Assembly: GCF_014041935.1 (NCBI RefSeq)
Contig: NZ_CP059491.1
Span: 806,001-870,000, forward strand
Direction of reading: 5' to 3'
From: Gordonia jinghuaiqii
Lineage (GTDB): Bacteria > Actinomycetota > Actinomycetes > Mycobacteriales > Mycobacteriaceae
DNA: 64,000 nt
The notes under the pieces were generated by a model that saw only the letters and a list, made by a program, of their open reading frames with translations, was not told the DNA's origin and made no database searches. Of the stretch, positions 42,585 to 51,265 are shown in pieces (the first letter of the stretch is position 1; the number at the start of each line of letters is the position of its first letter). Both the position numbers and the translations under genes were made by a program.

Positions 42585-43630
42585 GCGCCCCCGAGTTGAC
42601 CGGCGACGAGGCGATTCGCGCAGCCGCGCAGTCGATCATGGATTCCGGCGCGAGTGCACCGGTCCGCGGGCGTGACCCGATCAACCAGCCGATGATCAAC
42701 AACTGGGTCGAGGCGATGGGGGACACCAACCCCGTCTACACCGACGCCGACGCCGCACGTCAGGCCGGGCATCCGGGCATCGTGGCCCCGCCGGCCATGG
42801 CCCAGGTGTGGACGATGCGCGGCCTGCACGGCGTGCGCACGTCCGACGACCCGCTCGGGCGGGCCACCGAGCTGTTCGACGAGGCCGGGTTCACCTCGGT
42901 CGTCGCGACCAACTGCGACACCGTCTATCACCGCTACACCCGGCCCGGCGAGGAGGTGGCGTTGTCGGCCGAACTCGTCGAAGTCGTCGGCCCCAAGAAC
43001 ACCGCTCTCGGCGAGGGGTGGTTCTTCACCACCCGCAACGTGTGGTCGGTTGCCGGTGAGAACGGGACGGACGAGGTCGTCGCCGAGATGCGCTTCCGGA
43101 TCCTCAAGTTCCGTCCGGCGGCCAAGAAGACAGAGCCCGAACAGGTCTCGACCGGCACCGTGCCCGACGACCTGGACGCGGGCAAGCTGCTGAAGCCCAG
43201 TGTGTCGCGTGACACCGCCTTCTTCTGGGAGGGCGTGACCGCTCACGAACTGCGTATCCAGCGCGACGGCGACGGAGTGTTGCGCCACCCGCCGGTGCCC
43301 GCCACCTGGAAGCCCCGCGAGCCCGACGGCACTGTGCCGCAGACGGACTACACCGTTGCCGCCGGAACAGGCACCGTCTACAGCTACGTCGTCCACCGCG
43401 CCCCCAAGGTGCCGGGACGTCAGTTGCCGTTCGTCGTCGCCCTCGTCGAACTCGACGAGGGGGTCCGGATGCTCGGCGAGCTGCGTGGCGTCGAACCCGA
43501 GGAGGTGTCGATCGGGATGCCGGTCCGTGCCACGTTCCTCGATTTTCCCGCCGACGACGCCACCGGGGCGGCCGCGTGGACGCTGTATGCGTGGGAACCG
43601 GTCCCGAGTGGTGAAGGGGAGTCCGCATGA
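42581..43630 (+). CDS. chsH2: Enoyl-CoA hydratase ChsH2 with DUF35 domain
   Basis: 349 residues, GTG start. N-terminal MaoC-like half (residues about 20-190: INNWVEAMGDTNPVYTDADAARQAGHPGIVAPPAMAQVW), C-terminal DUF35/OB-type half (about 205-349: AHELRIQRDGDGVLRHPPVPATWKP). MaoC half pairs with ChsH1; the DUF35 half pairs with Ltp2 in M. tuberculosis. It hydrates the unsaturated side chain and then channels product to Ltp2. The Zn-ribbon cysteines typical of DUF35 proteins are absent here (RDGDG in place of CxxC-type). Stop overlaps chsH1 (ATGA). Confidence 0.92.
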   Translation: MSAPELTGDEAIRAAAQSIMDSGASAPVRGRDPINQPMINNWVEAMGDTNPVYTDADAARQAGHPGIVAPPAMAQVWTMRGLHGVRTSDDPLGRATELFDEAGFTSVVATNCDTVYHRYTRPGEEVALSAELVEVVGPKNTALGEGWFFTTRNVWSVAGENGTDEVVAEMRFRILKFRPAAKKTEPEQVSTGTVPDDLDAGKLLKPSVSRDTAFFWEGVTAHELRIQRDGDGVLRHPPVPATWKPREPDGTVPQTDYTVAAGTGTVYSYVVHRAPKVPGRQLPFVVALVELDEGVRMLGELRGVEPEEVSIGMPVRATFLDFPADDATGAAAWTLYAWEPVPSGEGESA

Positions 43631-44067
43631 CCAGTGTCGCCACCGATCCCGTGACGGTCGGAACCACGTTGCCGCCGTTGGTCATCGACGCCAGTCCGAC
43701 GTTCATCGTCGCGACGGCGATCGCCACCCGCGACTTCCAGGACGTGCACCATGACCGCGACCTCGCCCAGGCCAAGGGGTCGAAGGACATCTTCGTCAAC
43801 ATCCTCACCGACACCGGACTGGTGGAGCGGTTCGTCACCGACTGGGCGGGGCCCGGCGCCCGAATCCGTTCGATTGCACTGAAACTCGGTGTGCCCTGGT
43901 ATGCCTACGATTCGGTCACCTTCACCGGGGAGGTCACCGACGTCTCCGACGAGGTGATCACCGTCGCGGTGACCGGCACCAATTCGCTCGGCAAACATGT
44001 CATCTCGACGGTCACGCTGACCGTCGGTGATCGGGGCCCGACCCAGACCAGAGAAGGGGAGTCCTGA
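43627..44067 (+). CDS. chsH1: MaoC-like enoyl-CoA hydratase subunit ChsH1
   Basis: 146 residues, one hot-dog domain. VATAIATRDFQDVHHDRDLAQAKGSKDIFVNILTDTG contains the hydratase-2 Asp and His (FQDVHHD). It matches M. tuberculosis Rv3541c (ChsH1), which complexes with ChsH2 to hydrate 3-oxo-4,17-pregnadiene-20-carboxyl-CoA. Slightly longer than the mycobacterial protein (about 129). It overlaps ltp2 by 1 nt. Confidence 0.92.
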   Translation: MTSVATDPVTVGTTLPPLVIDASPTFIVATAIATRDFQDVHHDRDLAQAKGSKDIFVNILTDTGLVERFVTDWAGPGARIRSIALKLGVPWYAYDSVTFTGEVTDVSDEVITVAVTGTNSLGKHVISTVTLTVGDRGPTQTREGES

Positions 44068-45239
44068 TGGGGTCACTGTCCGGGCAGGCCGCGATCGCCG
44101 GGATCGGCGCCACCGAGTTCTCCAAGGACTCGGGCCGCAGCGAGTTGCGACTCGCCGCCGAGGCGGTGTCTGCCGCGATCGCCGACGCGGGCCTCACACC
44201 TGCCGACGTCGACGGTCTCGTGACCTTCACGATGGACACCAACAGCGAGATCTCCGTGGCGCGCGCCGTGGGAATCGGTGAGCTCACCTATTTCTCGCGC
44301 ATCCACTACGGCGGTGGCGCGGCATGCGCGACGGTGCAGCAGGCCGCGATGGCGGTGGCAACAGGTGTCGCCGACGTCGTCGTCGCCTACCGTGCCTTCA
44401 ACGAGCGGTCGGGACTCCGGTTCGGGCAGGTGAACTCGGCGGTGGCCAACCAGGAGAACTCCTCCGGCACCGAGAACGCCTTCAGCTATCCACACGGGTT
44501 GTCGACGCCTGCGGCGTTCGTCGCGATGATCGCGCAACGATATATGCACGATTACGGTGCCACGAGTGAGGATTTCGGCCGGATCGCCGTCGTCGACCGC
44601 AAACACGCGGCGGTGAACCCGGACGCGTTCTTCTACGGCAAGCCGATCACCCTCGAGGATCATCAGAACTCGCGGTACATCGCCGAGCCGTTGCATCTGC
44701 TCGACTGCTGCCAGGAGTCCGACGGCGGTGTCGCGCTCGTGATCGTGTCGTCCGAGCGGGCGAAGGACCTGCCGCACAAGCCCGCGGTGATCTCGGCTGC
44801 CGCAGCGGGTAGCGCGGCCGACCAGTACGTCATGACCAGCTACTACCGCGACGAGCTCGCCGGCCTGCCGGAGATGGGGCTCGTCGGTCGTCAGCTCTGG
44901 TCGCAGTCCGGGTTCGGTCCCGACGACATGGACATGGCGATCCTCTACGACCACTTCACCCCGTACACGTTGCTGCAGCTCGAGGAGCTTGGCTTCTGCG
45001 GGCGCGGCGAGGCCAAGGACTTCGTCCGTGAGCCCGGCGCCCTGGAGGTGGGCGGACGGTTGCCGCTCAACACCCACGGCGGCCAGCTCGGCGAGGCCTA
45101 CATCCACGGCATGAACGGCATCGCCGAGGGTGTCCGGCAACTGCGGGGCACCTCGGTCAACCAGGTCGCGGGCGCCGAGAGGATCGTCGTCACCGCCGGA
45201 ACCGGCGTTCCCACAAGCGGATTGGTGCTGAGCGCATGA
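44067..45239 (+). CDS. ltp2: Steroid side-chain retro-aldolase Ltp2
   Basis: 390 residues, thiolase-fold protein of the SCP-x/Ltp2 family (M. tuberculosis Rv3540c, 386). SGQAAIAGIGATEFSKDSGRS, VDGLVTFTMDTN, YGGGAACATVQQAAMAVATG (a small residue context at the usual thiolase Cys position), AILYDHFTPYTLLQLEELGFCGRGEAKDFV and NTHGGQLGEAYIHGMNGIAEG. With ChsH2's DUF35 domain it cleaves the hydrated side chain to androstenedione plus propionyl-CoA. Last gene of the coupled core. Confidence 0.93.
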   Translation: MGSLSGQAAIAGIGATEFSKDSGRSELRLAAEAVSAAIADAGLTPADVDGLVTFTMDTNSEISVARAVGIGELTYFSRIHYGGGAACATVQQAAMAVATGVADVVVAYRAFNERSGLRFGQVNSAVANQENSSGTENAFSYPHGLSTPAAFVAMIAQRYMHDYGATSEDFGRIAVVDRKHAAVNPDAFFYGKPITLEDHQNSRYIAEPLHLLDCCQESDGGVALVIVSSERAKDLPHKPAVISAAAAGSAADQYVMTSYYRDELAGLPEMGLVGRQLWSQSGFGPDDMDMAILYDHFTPYTLLQLEELGFCGRGEAKDFVREPGALEVGGRLPLNTHGGQLGEAYIHGMNGIAEGVRQLRGTSVNQVAGAERIVVTAGTGVPTSGLVLSA

Positions 45240-45267
45240 CAGCTGCCGATCCGAGAACCCCGGACGA

Positions 45268-45312
45268 CCCTTCGAGGCTCGTCGCTATCGCTCCTCGCAC
45301 CTCAGGGAGCAG
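45268..45312. repeat. REP-like element
   Basis: CTTCGAGGCTCGTCGCTATC then GCTCCTCGCACCTCAGGGAG. It carries inverted CGAGG/CCTCG arms and resembles the short extragenic repeats common between genes in Gordonia-type genomes. Only one copy is seen in the window, and it is not in a coding region, so the call rests on recalled form. Confidence 0.4.
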
Positions 45313-45363
45313 ATGGCGAACCCCCACCACCAACCCACTCCGCACCAACAAGGAGCGCGCACG

Positions 45364-46995
45364 ATGAAGTTCAACCTCGCCGATGTCTTCGAGACCGTGG
45401 CAGACTCGGTTCCCGATCGGATCGCGCTCAGCTACCAGGGACGCCAGATCAGCTACGCCGAACTCGACACGCTGTCCAACCAGGTGGCCCACCTGTTCGC
45501 CGGCGCCGGGATCGGTGCCTTCGACAACGTGGCCCTGTTCCTGAAGAACAGTGTCGAGCACGTGACCAGCCTGCTCGGTCTGCTGAAAGTCCGTGCGGTG
45601 CCGGTGAACATCAATTACCGCTACACCAACGCCGAGTTGCAGTACATCTTCGACAACTCCGACTCGCGGGCCATCATCGTCGAACTCCCGGAGCACCAGC
45701 GCAGCGTCGCGGCGTTGCTAGCCGAACTCGACACCGTGCGAACGGTTCTCGTGATCGGTCAGGTCGTCGACGAGCTGACCGCAGCTGTCGCCGGTCTACC
45801 CGACGGCCGGACGGTGGATCTCGTGTCGTTCGCCGATCACGAATCCCAGCCGGACGGGCGCGACTTCGAACCGCGCAACGGTGAGGAGCTGTACCTGCTG
45901 TACACCGGCGGCACCACGGGCTACCCGAAGGGCGTCATGTGGCAGCACGACGACTTCTTCCGCAAGCCGCTCTCGGGCGGCAACCCGTATGGCGAGCCGC
46001 GGCAGGATCTCGCCGAACTCGGTACGGCGGTCAAGGATTTCCCGTCCATCGCGTTCCTGCTGGCGGCGCCGCTGATGCACGGTGCGGCGTCGTACTCGCT
46101 GTTCACCTTCTTCACCCTCGGCGGCCGGCTCGTGATCCAGCGTGACTTCGACCCCGAGGCGATCGTGACCGAGGTCGAGAGGGAGAAGGTCAACATCGTG
46201 CTCATCGTCGGCGACGCGATGGGCATGCCGCTCGTGGAGGAGCTGGAGAAGCGCAAGGACTCGGTCGACTTGTCGTCGATGTTCTCCATCACCTCCGGCG
46301 GCGCGATCTGGTCGCAGCACGTCCGCGACCGGATGCTCGCGGTGAAGCCGGATCTGGTGCTGCGCGACAACTTCGGCGCCTCCGAGTCGGGCAACGACGG
46401 CGAGATCATGATGGACGACAGCGGCAATCTGAAGGTTCCGCCGACCGACCGCATGATGGTCGTCGACGAGCGGAACAACAAGATCGAGCCCGGGTCGGGC
46501 GAGGTCGGTTACATCGCGCGCATCGGCAACGTGCCGCTCGGTTACTACAAGGACCCGGAGAAGACGGCGAAGACGTTCCCGACCCTGCCCGACGGCACCC
46601 GGATCTCGATCCTCGGTGACATGGGCACGGTGGAGGCCGACGGCTCGATCGTGTTCCTCGGCCGAGGCTCGCAGTGCATCAACTCCGGCGGCGAGAAGGT
46701 CTACGCCGAAGAGGTCGAGGCCACACTGCACGCGCATCCGGCGATCGCCGACGCCCTCGTCGTCCCGGTTCCCGACGAGAAGTACGGGCAGCGCGTCGCC
46801 GCGGTCGTCAAGGTCGCCGACGGGGCGGCCGAGCCCTCCCTCGACGACATCCAGGAGCATTGCCGCGAAACCCTGGCCCGCTACAAGGTGCCGCGGACCG
46901 TGATCTTCGTCGACGAGGTCAAGCGCACCCCGGCGGGTAAGGCCGACTACCGCTGGGCCAAGGCCGCCGCGGCGCAGGAGAGCGCGCCGGTCTGA
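45364..46995 (+). CDS. Acyl-CoA synthetase, FadD19/FadD17-like
   Basis: 543 residues from the ATG at 45364, with AAGGAG upstream; an in-frame ATG at 45313 lies in a REP-like segment. ANL-superfamily motifs: LYLLYTGGTTGYPKGVMW (P-loop), INSGGEKVYAEEVEATLHAHP (A8 hinge) and RTPAGKADYRW (catalytic Lys). It is close in plan to FadD19, which activates sterol side-chain carboxylates (C26 steroid acids) as CoA thioesters. It follows ltp2, so a role in sterol or side-chain entry is likely. Confidence 0.88.
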   Translation: MKFNLADVFETVADSVPDRIALSYQGRQISYAELDTLSNQVAHLFAGAGIGAFDNVALFLKNSVEHVTSLLGLLKVRAVPVNINYRYTNAELQYIFDNSDSRAIIVELPEHQRSVAALLAELDTVRTVLVIGQVVDELTAAVAGLPDGRTVDLVSFADHESQPDGRDFEPRNGEELYLLYTGGTTGYPKGVMWQHDDFFRKPLSGGNPYGEPRQDLAELGTAVKDFPSIAFLLAAPLMHGAASYSLFTFFTLGGRLVIQRDFDPEAIVTEVEREKVNIVLIVGDAMGMPLVEELEKRKDSVDLSSMFSITSGGAIWSQHVRDRMLAVKPDLVLRDNFGASESGNDGEIMMDDSGNLKVPPTDRMMVVDERNNKIEPGSGEVGYIARIGNVPLGYYKDPEKTAKTFPTLPDGTRISILGDMGTVEADGSIVFLGRGSQCINSGGEKVYAEEVEATLHAHPAIADALVVPVPDEKYGQRVAAVVKVADGAAEPSLDDIQEHCRETLARYKVPRTVIFVDEVKRTPAGKADYRWAKAAAAQESAPV

Positions 46996-47021
46996 TCCGC
47001 AGAGCCACCAGTTCTGGACAG

Positions 47022-47056
47022 ACGCACCCCCGAGTCCACATCTGGGGGTGCGTTTG
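47022..47056. terminator. Bidirectional terminator
   Basis: ACGCACCCCC (47022-47031) pairs with GGGGGTGCGT (47044-47053), a 10-bp stem with 12-nt loop, followed by TTTG. It is between the convergent fadD-like gene and the permease gene. Confidence 0.8.
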
Positions 47057-47077
47057 TCGATTCGTGTGGACGTGCGG

Positions 47078-48382
47078 TCAGGTCAGCTGCAGTCCCGCCC
47101 ACAGTGCGAGTACCGCGACCCCCAGCGTCGCCGGCACGGTGAGTGCGCCGAGCCGCAGATACTCGCGCGAGGTGGGGGAGCCCTTGCCCTCTTCGGAGCC
47201 GTCGCGGTGCATGATGTCGCGCCAGAGCAGATTGGCCAGGGAGCCGAAGTAGGCCAGGTTGGGTCCGATGTTGACACCCAGCAGCATCGCCAGGACGAGT
47301 CCGGGTTCGTGGGCGACCAACGGGATGAGCAACAGCGTCGCGGGCAGGTTGTTGACCAGGTTGGCCAGGACGGCCGCGAGCGCCGCGACGACGAGCAGTC
47401 CGAGCAGCGTCGACTCCGCGGGGATCAGCCCGGCGATCCACTCGCCGAGCGGTCCGTCGCGAACCGGCAGGATGACGACGCCGAGCGTGGCGACGAACCC
47501 CAGGAATGGGAGGTTCACCGACCGCACGGTGCTCCGCAGTGCCGTCAGCGGGGCGTCGAGCAGGCTCGGCAGCGTGAACACGACGGCGCCGACCGCGGCC
47601 ACCGCGACGAGCGGGATGCCCAGCGGCTCGGTCACCACGAACGCGAGGAGCAGCACCCCCAGTGCCACCAGCATGAAGGTGGGCCGATGCGGTTCGCCGG
47701 TATCGGAGTCGGTACCGGCCGCCGGTGAGGCCGCCGGTGACGAGGGGGCGACCGTGCCCGCGAGCGACCGTGCGAAATACCAGCGGAAGATCAGGTATTC
47801 GACGACGATCGCGGCGATCCACGGCGCAAGCATCACACCGGTGAAACCGAGGAAACTCAGCCCGGTTGCCGAGAAGGCGAGCAGGTTGGTCAGGTTCGAC
47901 ACCGGCATCAGCGTCGACGCCGTGTTGGCCAGGTGCGCACTCGAGAACGCCACCGGAGTCACGCGCGCCCCGATCCGGCGGGCGGTGGCGACGGCGACCG
48001 GCGTCAGCAACACGATCGTCGTGTCGAGGCTGAGGACGGCGGTGGTGAGTGCCGCCGCGACGAACACGATGCGCAACAGCCGATGTGGGGATGAGCGGCT
48101 CCACGCCGCCAGGACCGAACCGATCCAGGTGAACACGCCGCCGCGAGCGCAGGCGTCGGCGATCACGAGCATCGCGGCGAGAAAGCCGATGGTGGGCGCC
48201 ATCCTCAGGACCTCGTCGGCCGCGTCCGCGACGTCGGTGAGACCGAGGGCGATCAGCACCAGGGCGACGGGCGCGGCCACGACCACCGCCGGGACACGCT
48301 GCGCGACAACGGTCGTGACGATCACCACCACCAGGGCGGCGATGCTGACGGCCGTGCCGCCGACGCTGTCCACGGTGAGCAT
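47078..48382 (-). CDS. ArsB/NhaD-superfamily membrane permease
   Basis: 434 residues from the ATG at 48382. Ion-transporter superfamily protein with about eleven helices: LRMAPTIGFLAAMLVIADACARGGVFTWIG, LSLDTTIVLLTPVAVATARR, SSAHLANTASTLMPVSNLTNLLAF (duplicated-half signature), NLVNNLPATLLLIPLV and GVNIGPNLAYFGSLANLLW. These two NxxNNLPAT/NxxNLL-type signatures match ArsB/CitM-type carriers. The substrate could be an anion or arsenite, or a dicarboxylate. There is no linked metal or acid regulator, so no choice is made. Confidence 0.85.
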   Translation of the reverse strand: MLTVDSVGGTAVSIAALVVVIVTTVVAQRVPAVVVAAPVALVLIALGLTDVADAADEVLRMAPTIGFLAAMLVIADACARGGVFTWIGSVLAAWSRSSPHRLLRIVFVAAALTTAVLSLDTTIVLLTPVAVATARRIGARVTPVAFSSAHLANTASTLMPVSNLTNLLAFSATGLSFLGFTGVMLAPWIAAIVVEYLIFRWYFARSLAGTVAPSSPAASPAAGTDSDTGEPHRPTFMLVALGVLLLAFVVTEPLGIPLVAVAAVGAVVFTLPSLLDAPLTALRSTVRSVNLPFLGFVATLGVVILPVRDGPLGEWIAGLIPAESTLLGLLVVAALAAVLANLVNNLPATLLLIPLVAHEPGLVLAMLLGVNIGPNLAYFGSLANLLWRDIMHRDGSEEGKGSPTSREYLRLGALTVPATLGVAVLALWAGLQLT

Positions 48383-48403
48383 CACCGGGACAGGTTACGT
48401 GAG

Positions 48404-50149
48404 TCAGTCGCGGGCGTAACTGTCGTCGCTGTCCGGGGAGCCGGGGGAGTCGGCGGGTACTGCGTTGCCGGACGCCGGGTTGCCGGGTGTGGGGTTGTGA
48501 GCTGTGGGATTGCCGGGGTCCGGCTCGCCCCGGCGCTCGACGACAACCGGACCTTCCACGACGCGGCGGGGCGTCAACCACAGCAGGAACACCGAATTGA
48601 TCAGCAGGATGGCGCCGAGTACCAGGCACGCCTGTTCGAACGGCGCGTAGAAAGCGTCCTGGCTGCCCTCGGCGATCTTCTCGGCGAGCGGTGCGGCTTG
48701 TCCCGACAATCTCTCCACGACGACGCTGGCCTCGGCCAGTGACCGCTCGATGAGCGTGCCGGCCTGTTCTGCCTGGGCGATCGTCGCCTGGCCGGCTGCG
48801 GTGTCGCCGGCCGCGATCTGCTGCGTTCCGGTGGCGGTGAGCTGATCGCGGGCCAGCTGTGCGGTCTCGCCGATCCGGGACTGGTACCCGGCGGCGACGA
48901 TGCTGCCTGCGATGGCGATACCGATCGCGGCACCGATCTCGCGTGCGGTGTCGTTGACCGCCGACCCGACGCCCTGGTTGTCGAGCGGGGTGTTGGACAT
49001 GATCGCGGTCGTCGCGGGAGCCGACGCCAGTCCGATGCCCACCGCGATGACCGCGACCACCCCGGCCAGCGCCCAGTACGTCTCGTAACGGAACAGGCCG
49101 AGCAGGATCAGCCCGACACCCGACACGAGTGCCCCGCCGGCGATGACGAACTTGAGCGAATCGAGGCGGACGGCCAGCCAGTTCGCGATCAGCGTGGTGA
49201 TACCCACACCGGCGACGAACGGCATCAGCGCCAGGGCGGATTGCAGCGGCGTGTACTCGAAGACGAGCTGCAGCAGCTGCAGGATCAGGAAGAACATGCC
49301 GAACGAGGCGAGGAACTGGACCGCGACCGACAGCGATCCGGATCCGAATGCTCGATTGCGGAGCAGTCGGACGTCGAAAAGCGGTGACGCCAAACGGAGC
49401 TCGACCACGACGAAGGCTGCCGCCAGCAGCACACCGCCGATGATGCAACCCAGCACCAGTGGATCGGCCCACCCCCGATGTGGCGCTTCGAGGAGCCCGA
49501 GCACGACGCCGGTGATGGCGAAGACCGAACAGAGGGTTCCTAGTATGTCGAATCTGCCGGGGTCGGCGTCCTTGGATGTCCCGATGGTGAGGCACAGGGC
49601 GGCCGCGACCGCCGAGGAGGCGGCGAAGGTGATGAAGATCGAGTGCCAGGAGAAGAACTCGAGGAGCACACCGGTGACCAAGAAGCCCGCGATGGCGCCG
49701 CCGCCGGCGATGGCCGACCAGATGCTGATACCGACCGCGCGCTTGCCCTCGGGCATCCCGGAGGTGATGAGCGACAACGTCGTCGGCATGATCAGGGCGG
49801 CCGCCGCACCCGCGAGGCAACGCACTCCGATGAGTTGCGTCGGGCCGTCGACCCAGATGGCCGCGAGTGAGGCGATGCCGAACAGCACCAGGCCCACGAT
49901 GAGTACCTCGCGGCGGCCGAACCGGTCACCGATCGCGCCGGCCGGAAGAAGCAGTGCGGCGAGCGCGAGCGTGTAACCATCGACGATCCAGGTCATCTGG
50001 CCGGCGTCGGCGCCGGTGTCGATGGCGATGTCGGGCAGGGCGGTGTTCAGTGCCGCCATGGCCGCGACGACCATGCTGACCGAGAGGCACGAGATGAGGA
50101 CGAGCCACGCGGACCTGGCGTCGAGACGTATGGCATTCGGCAATTTCAT
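48404..50149 (-). CDS. DHA2-family MFS drug exporter with repetitive tail
   Basis: 581 residues, 14 helices. TM1 AALNTALPDIAIDTGADAGQMTWIVDGYTLALAALLLPAG is a family signature, RFGRREVLIVG motif A, and a large periplasmic loop lies near the C-terminus (about 455-520, STAAGQATIAQAEQAG region). The C-tail has NPT/NPA/G repeats (GNPTAHNPTPGNPASGN). It probably exports drugs or lipophilic compounds. Upstream of its start is an inverted repeat that could bind a regulator. Confidence 0.9.
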   Translation of the reverse strand: MKLPNAIRLDARSAWLVLISCLSVSMVVAAMAALNTALPDIAIDTGADAGQMTWIVDGYTLALAALLLPAGAIGDRFGRREVLIVGLVLFGIASLAAIWVDGPTQLIGVRCLAGAAAALIMPTTLSLITSGMPEGKRAVGISIWSAIAGGGAIAGFLVTGVLLEFFSWHSIFITFAASSAVAAALCLTIGTSKDADPGRFDILGTLCSVFAITGVVLGLLEAPHRGWADPLVLGCIIGGVLLAAAFVVVELRLASPLFDVRLLRNRAFGSGSLSVAVQFLASFGMFFLILQLLQLVFEYTPLQSALALMPFVAGVGITTLIANWLAVRLDSLKFVIAGGALVSGVGLILLGLFRYETYWALAGVVAVIAVGIGLASAPATTAIMSNTPLDNQGVGSAVNDTAREIGAAIGIAIAGSIVAAGYQSRIGETAQLARDQLTATGTQQIAAGDTAAGQATIAQAEQAGTLIERSLAEASVVVERLSGQAAPLAEKIAEGSQDAFYAPFEQACLVLGAILLINSVFLLWLTPRRVVEGPVVVERRGEPDPGNPTAHNPTPGNPASGNAVPADSPGSPDSDDSYARD

Positions 50150-50280
50150 CTGCGCCCTGTGCTTTCCGTGTCTGCTTCGGGACGTGCTCGGTCAGTGGTG
50201 CGATCGCCCGGGCGAATCATCGTGTTGCGGTTTCGTTATCGCGACACGCAGGGTGCGCGCCCACGCAACGTGCGTAACTT

Positions 50281-50296
50281 GTGACACATTTGTCAC
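50281..50296. promoter_or_regulatory. Inverted repeat in the DHA2/small-ORF divergent region
   Basis: GTGACA-N4-TGTCAC is a perfect 6-bp inverted repeat, 131 bp upstream of the DHA2 start and 76 bp before the plus-strand small ORF. It is shaped like a TetR- or GntR-type operator. No regulator gene is adjacent. Confidence 0.5.
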
Positions 50297-50372
50297 TGCA
50301 GTACCGATACCGGGCGAACATGTGACCGTCCCGGTCCGATCGGCTCCGAACAACCGAAAGTGGTGACAGGTC

Positions 50373-50618
50373 ATGGCCTCACCAAGGATTGCGTCAACTG
50401 CAGGGATTGCGTCAACTACAGGGATTGCGTCGACTACAGGGATTGCGTCGACTACAGGAATCGCGGCGACAACCGGCGCGTCGACATCGGCCGTCTCGGA
50501 CGTGAACGGTGCCGAGATCTCGCCCGCACGCGTCCATGTCTGGCGCGTGCTGTCGATGCTGTTCGCCCTCATCGGCATCGTCATGGTCCTCGTGGTCATT
50601 GCGTCGTCGGCGGTCTGA
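50373..50618 (+). CDS. Small membrane protein with repetitive N-terminus
   Basis: 81 residues. Residues 5-35 are GIAS/TT-type 6-residue repeats (IASTTG four times), coded by the 18-bp tandem repeat. Residues about 54-79 form a hydrophobic segment (VLSMLFALIGIVMVLVVIASSAV). It is a plausible single-pass protein, but the SD is weak. It could also be an artefact of the repeats; the opposite strand is also open. No family known. Confidence 0.45.
   Translation: MASPRIASTAGIASTTGIASTTGIASTTGIAATTGASTSAVSDVNGAEISPARVHVWRVLSMLFALIGIVMVLVVIASSAV
50387..50476. repeat. 18-bp tandem repeat (minisatellite A)
   Basis: GATTGCGTCAACTACAGG-type units begin at 50387, 50405, 50423, 50441 and 50459. The first four differ by only one or two bases; the last is degenerate. 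The length is a multiple of three, so frame is kept in the ORF at 50373. Confidence 0.95.
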
Positions 50619-50630
50619 CAAGACGGGTCG

Positions 50631-50702
50631 TCCGGGCCGACTCCGTCGGGATCGTCTGGGCCGACTCCGTCGGGATCGTCTGGGCCGACTCCGTCGGGAT
50701 GG
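50631..50702. repeat. 24-bp tandem repeat (minisatellite B)
   Basis: Three 24-bp units (TCTGGGCCGACTCCGTCGGG then ATCG) at 50631, 50655 and 50679, almost identical. They are outside the small ORF, 28 bp before the next gene's end. Confidence 0.95.
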
Positions 50703-50729
50703 CGTGAACCGCCGACGACGCGGGACCGA

Positions 50730-51161
50730 CTAGGCCGCGTGCCGCTCGATAGCGGCACCCAGCCGCGGCAGCGCCGCGGTCACATACTTCTTCCCCTTGC
50801 CGCGCAGCGAGTTGTACGCCTTCGCGAGCGCGGGCTTGGCGGTGTCGGCCTGCTGATCGGTGACAGACAGCAGGGCCTCGGCCGCGGCATCGCCGTTGGC
50901 CGAGAGGTGATCGCCGAAGGCCACACCGGCGGGCTTGGAATCCCAGAACGGTGCGAGTGCCGCCAGGAAATCCTCCGCCATGTGATTCGTGGCATTGGTC
51001 ACGACACCGGGCTTCACCTTCTGCACCGCCGCGTAGGCGGTCTTCACAGCGGCGCCGCTCAGACCCGACTGGTCGGCCACCTCCGCGTCGATGACACCGA
51101 CGAGGTCGGTCACCAGGGCGCTGCGGTTGTCGGCGAGTAGGGGCGTCAGCGAATCGCTCAT
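50730..51161 (-). CDS. Conserved helical protein, unknown function
   Basis: 143 residues, Ala-rich with predicted helices throughout: MSDSLTPLLADNRSALVTDLVGVIDAEVADQ, VKTAYAAVQKVKPGVVTNATNHMAEDFLAALAPFW and LRGKGKKYVTAALPRLGAAIERHAA. No signal peptide, membrane segment or catalytic motif. It resembles small uncharacterised proteins that are common in actinobacteria; I do not recognise a named function. It lies 104 nt downstream of chsH3 on the same strand and could be at the end of the kstD transcript. Confidence 0.8.
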   Translation of the reverse strand: MSDSLTPLLADNRSALVTDLVGVIDAEVADQSGLSGAAVKTAYAAVQKVKPGVVTNATNHMAEDFLAALAPFWDSKPAGVAFGDHLSANGDAAAEALLSVTDQQADTAKPALAKAYNSLRGKGKKYVTAALPRLGAAIERHAA

Positions 51162-51265
51162 GCGGTCTCCTCAGGGATGTGCGTAGAACACGCGGACCGG
51201 ATCCCGGTCCGCGTGTGTAGCGTACTGGCCCGGAACCGTTCCGTCTCCGGGCTGCGCCGCGCGGG

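Noticed and set aside
46947..49820. 957-codon open frame on the minus strand
   Set aside because: It runs across the permease and DHA2 genes in another frame, and its translation is Arg/Gly-rich with no domain.
50281..50296. CRP/GlxR-type site TGTGA-N6-TCACA
   Set aside because: The arms are spaced 8 rather than 6 bases apart and the last base differs.
50387..50702. CRISPR-like repeats
   Set aside because: Head-to-tail minisatellites without spacers.
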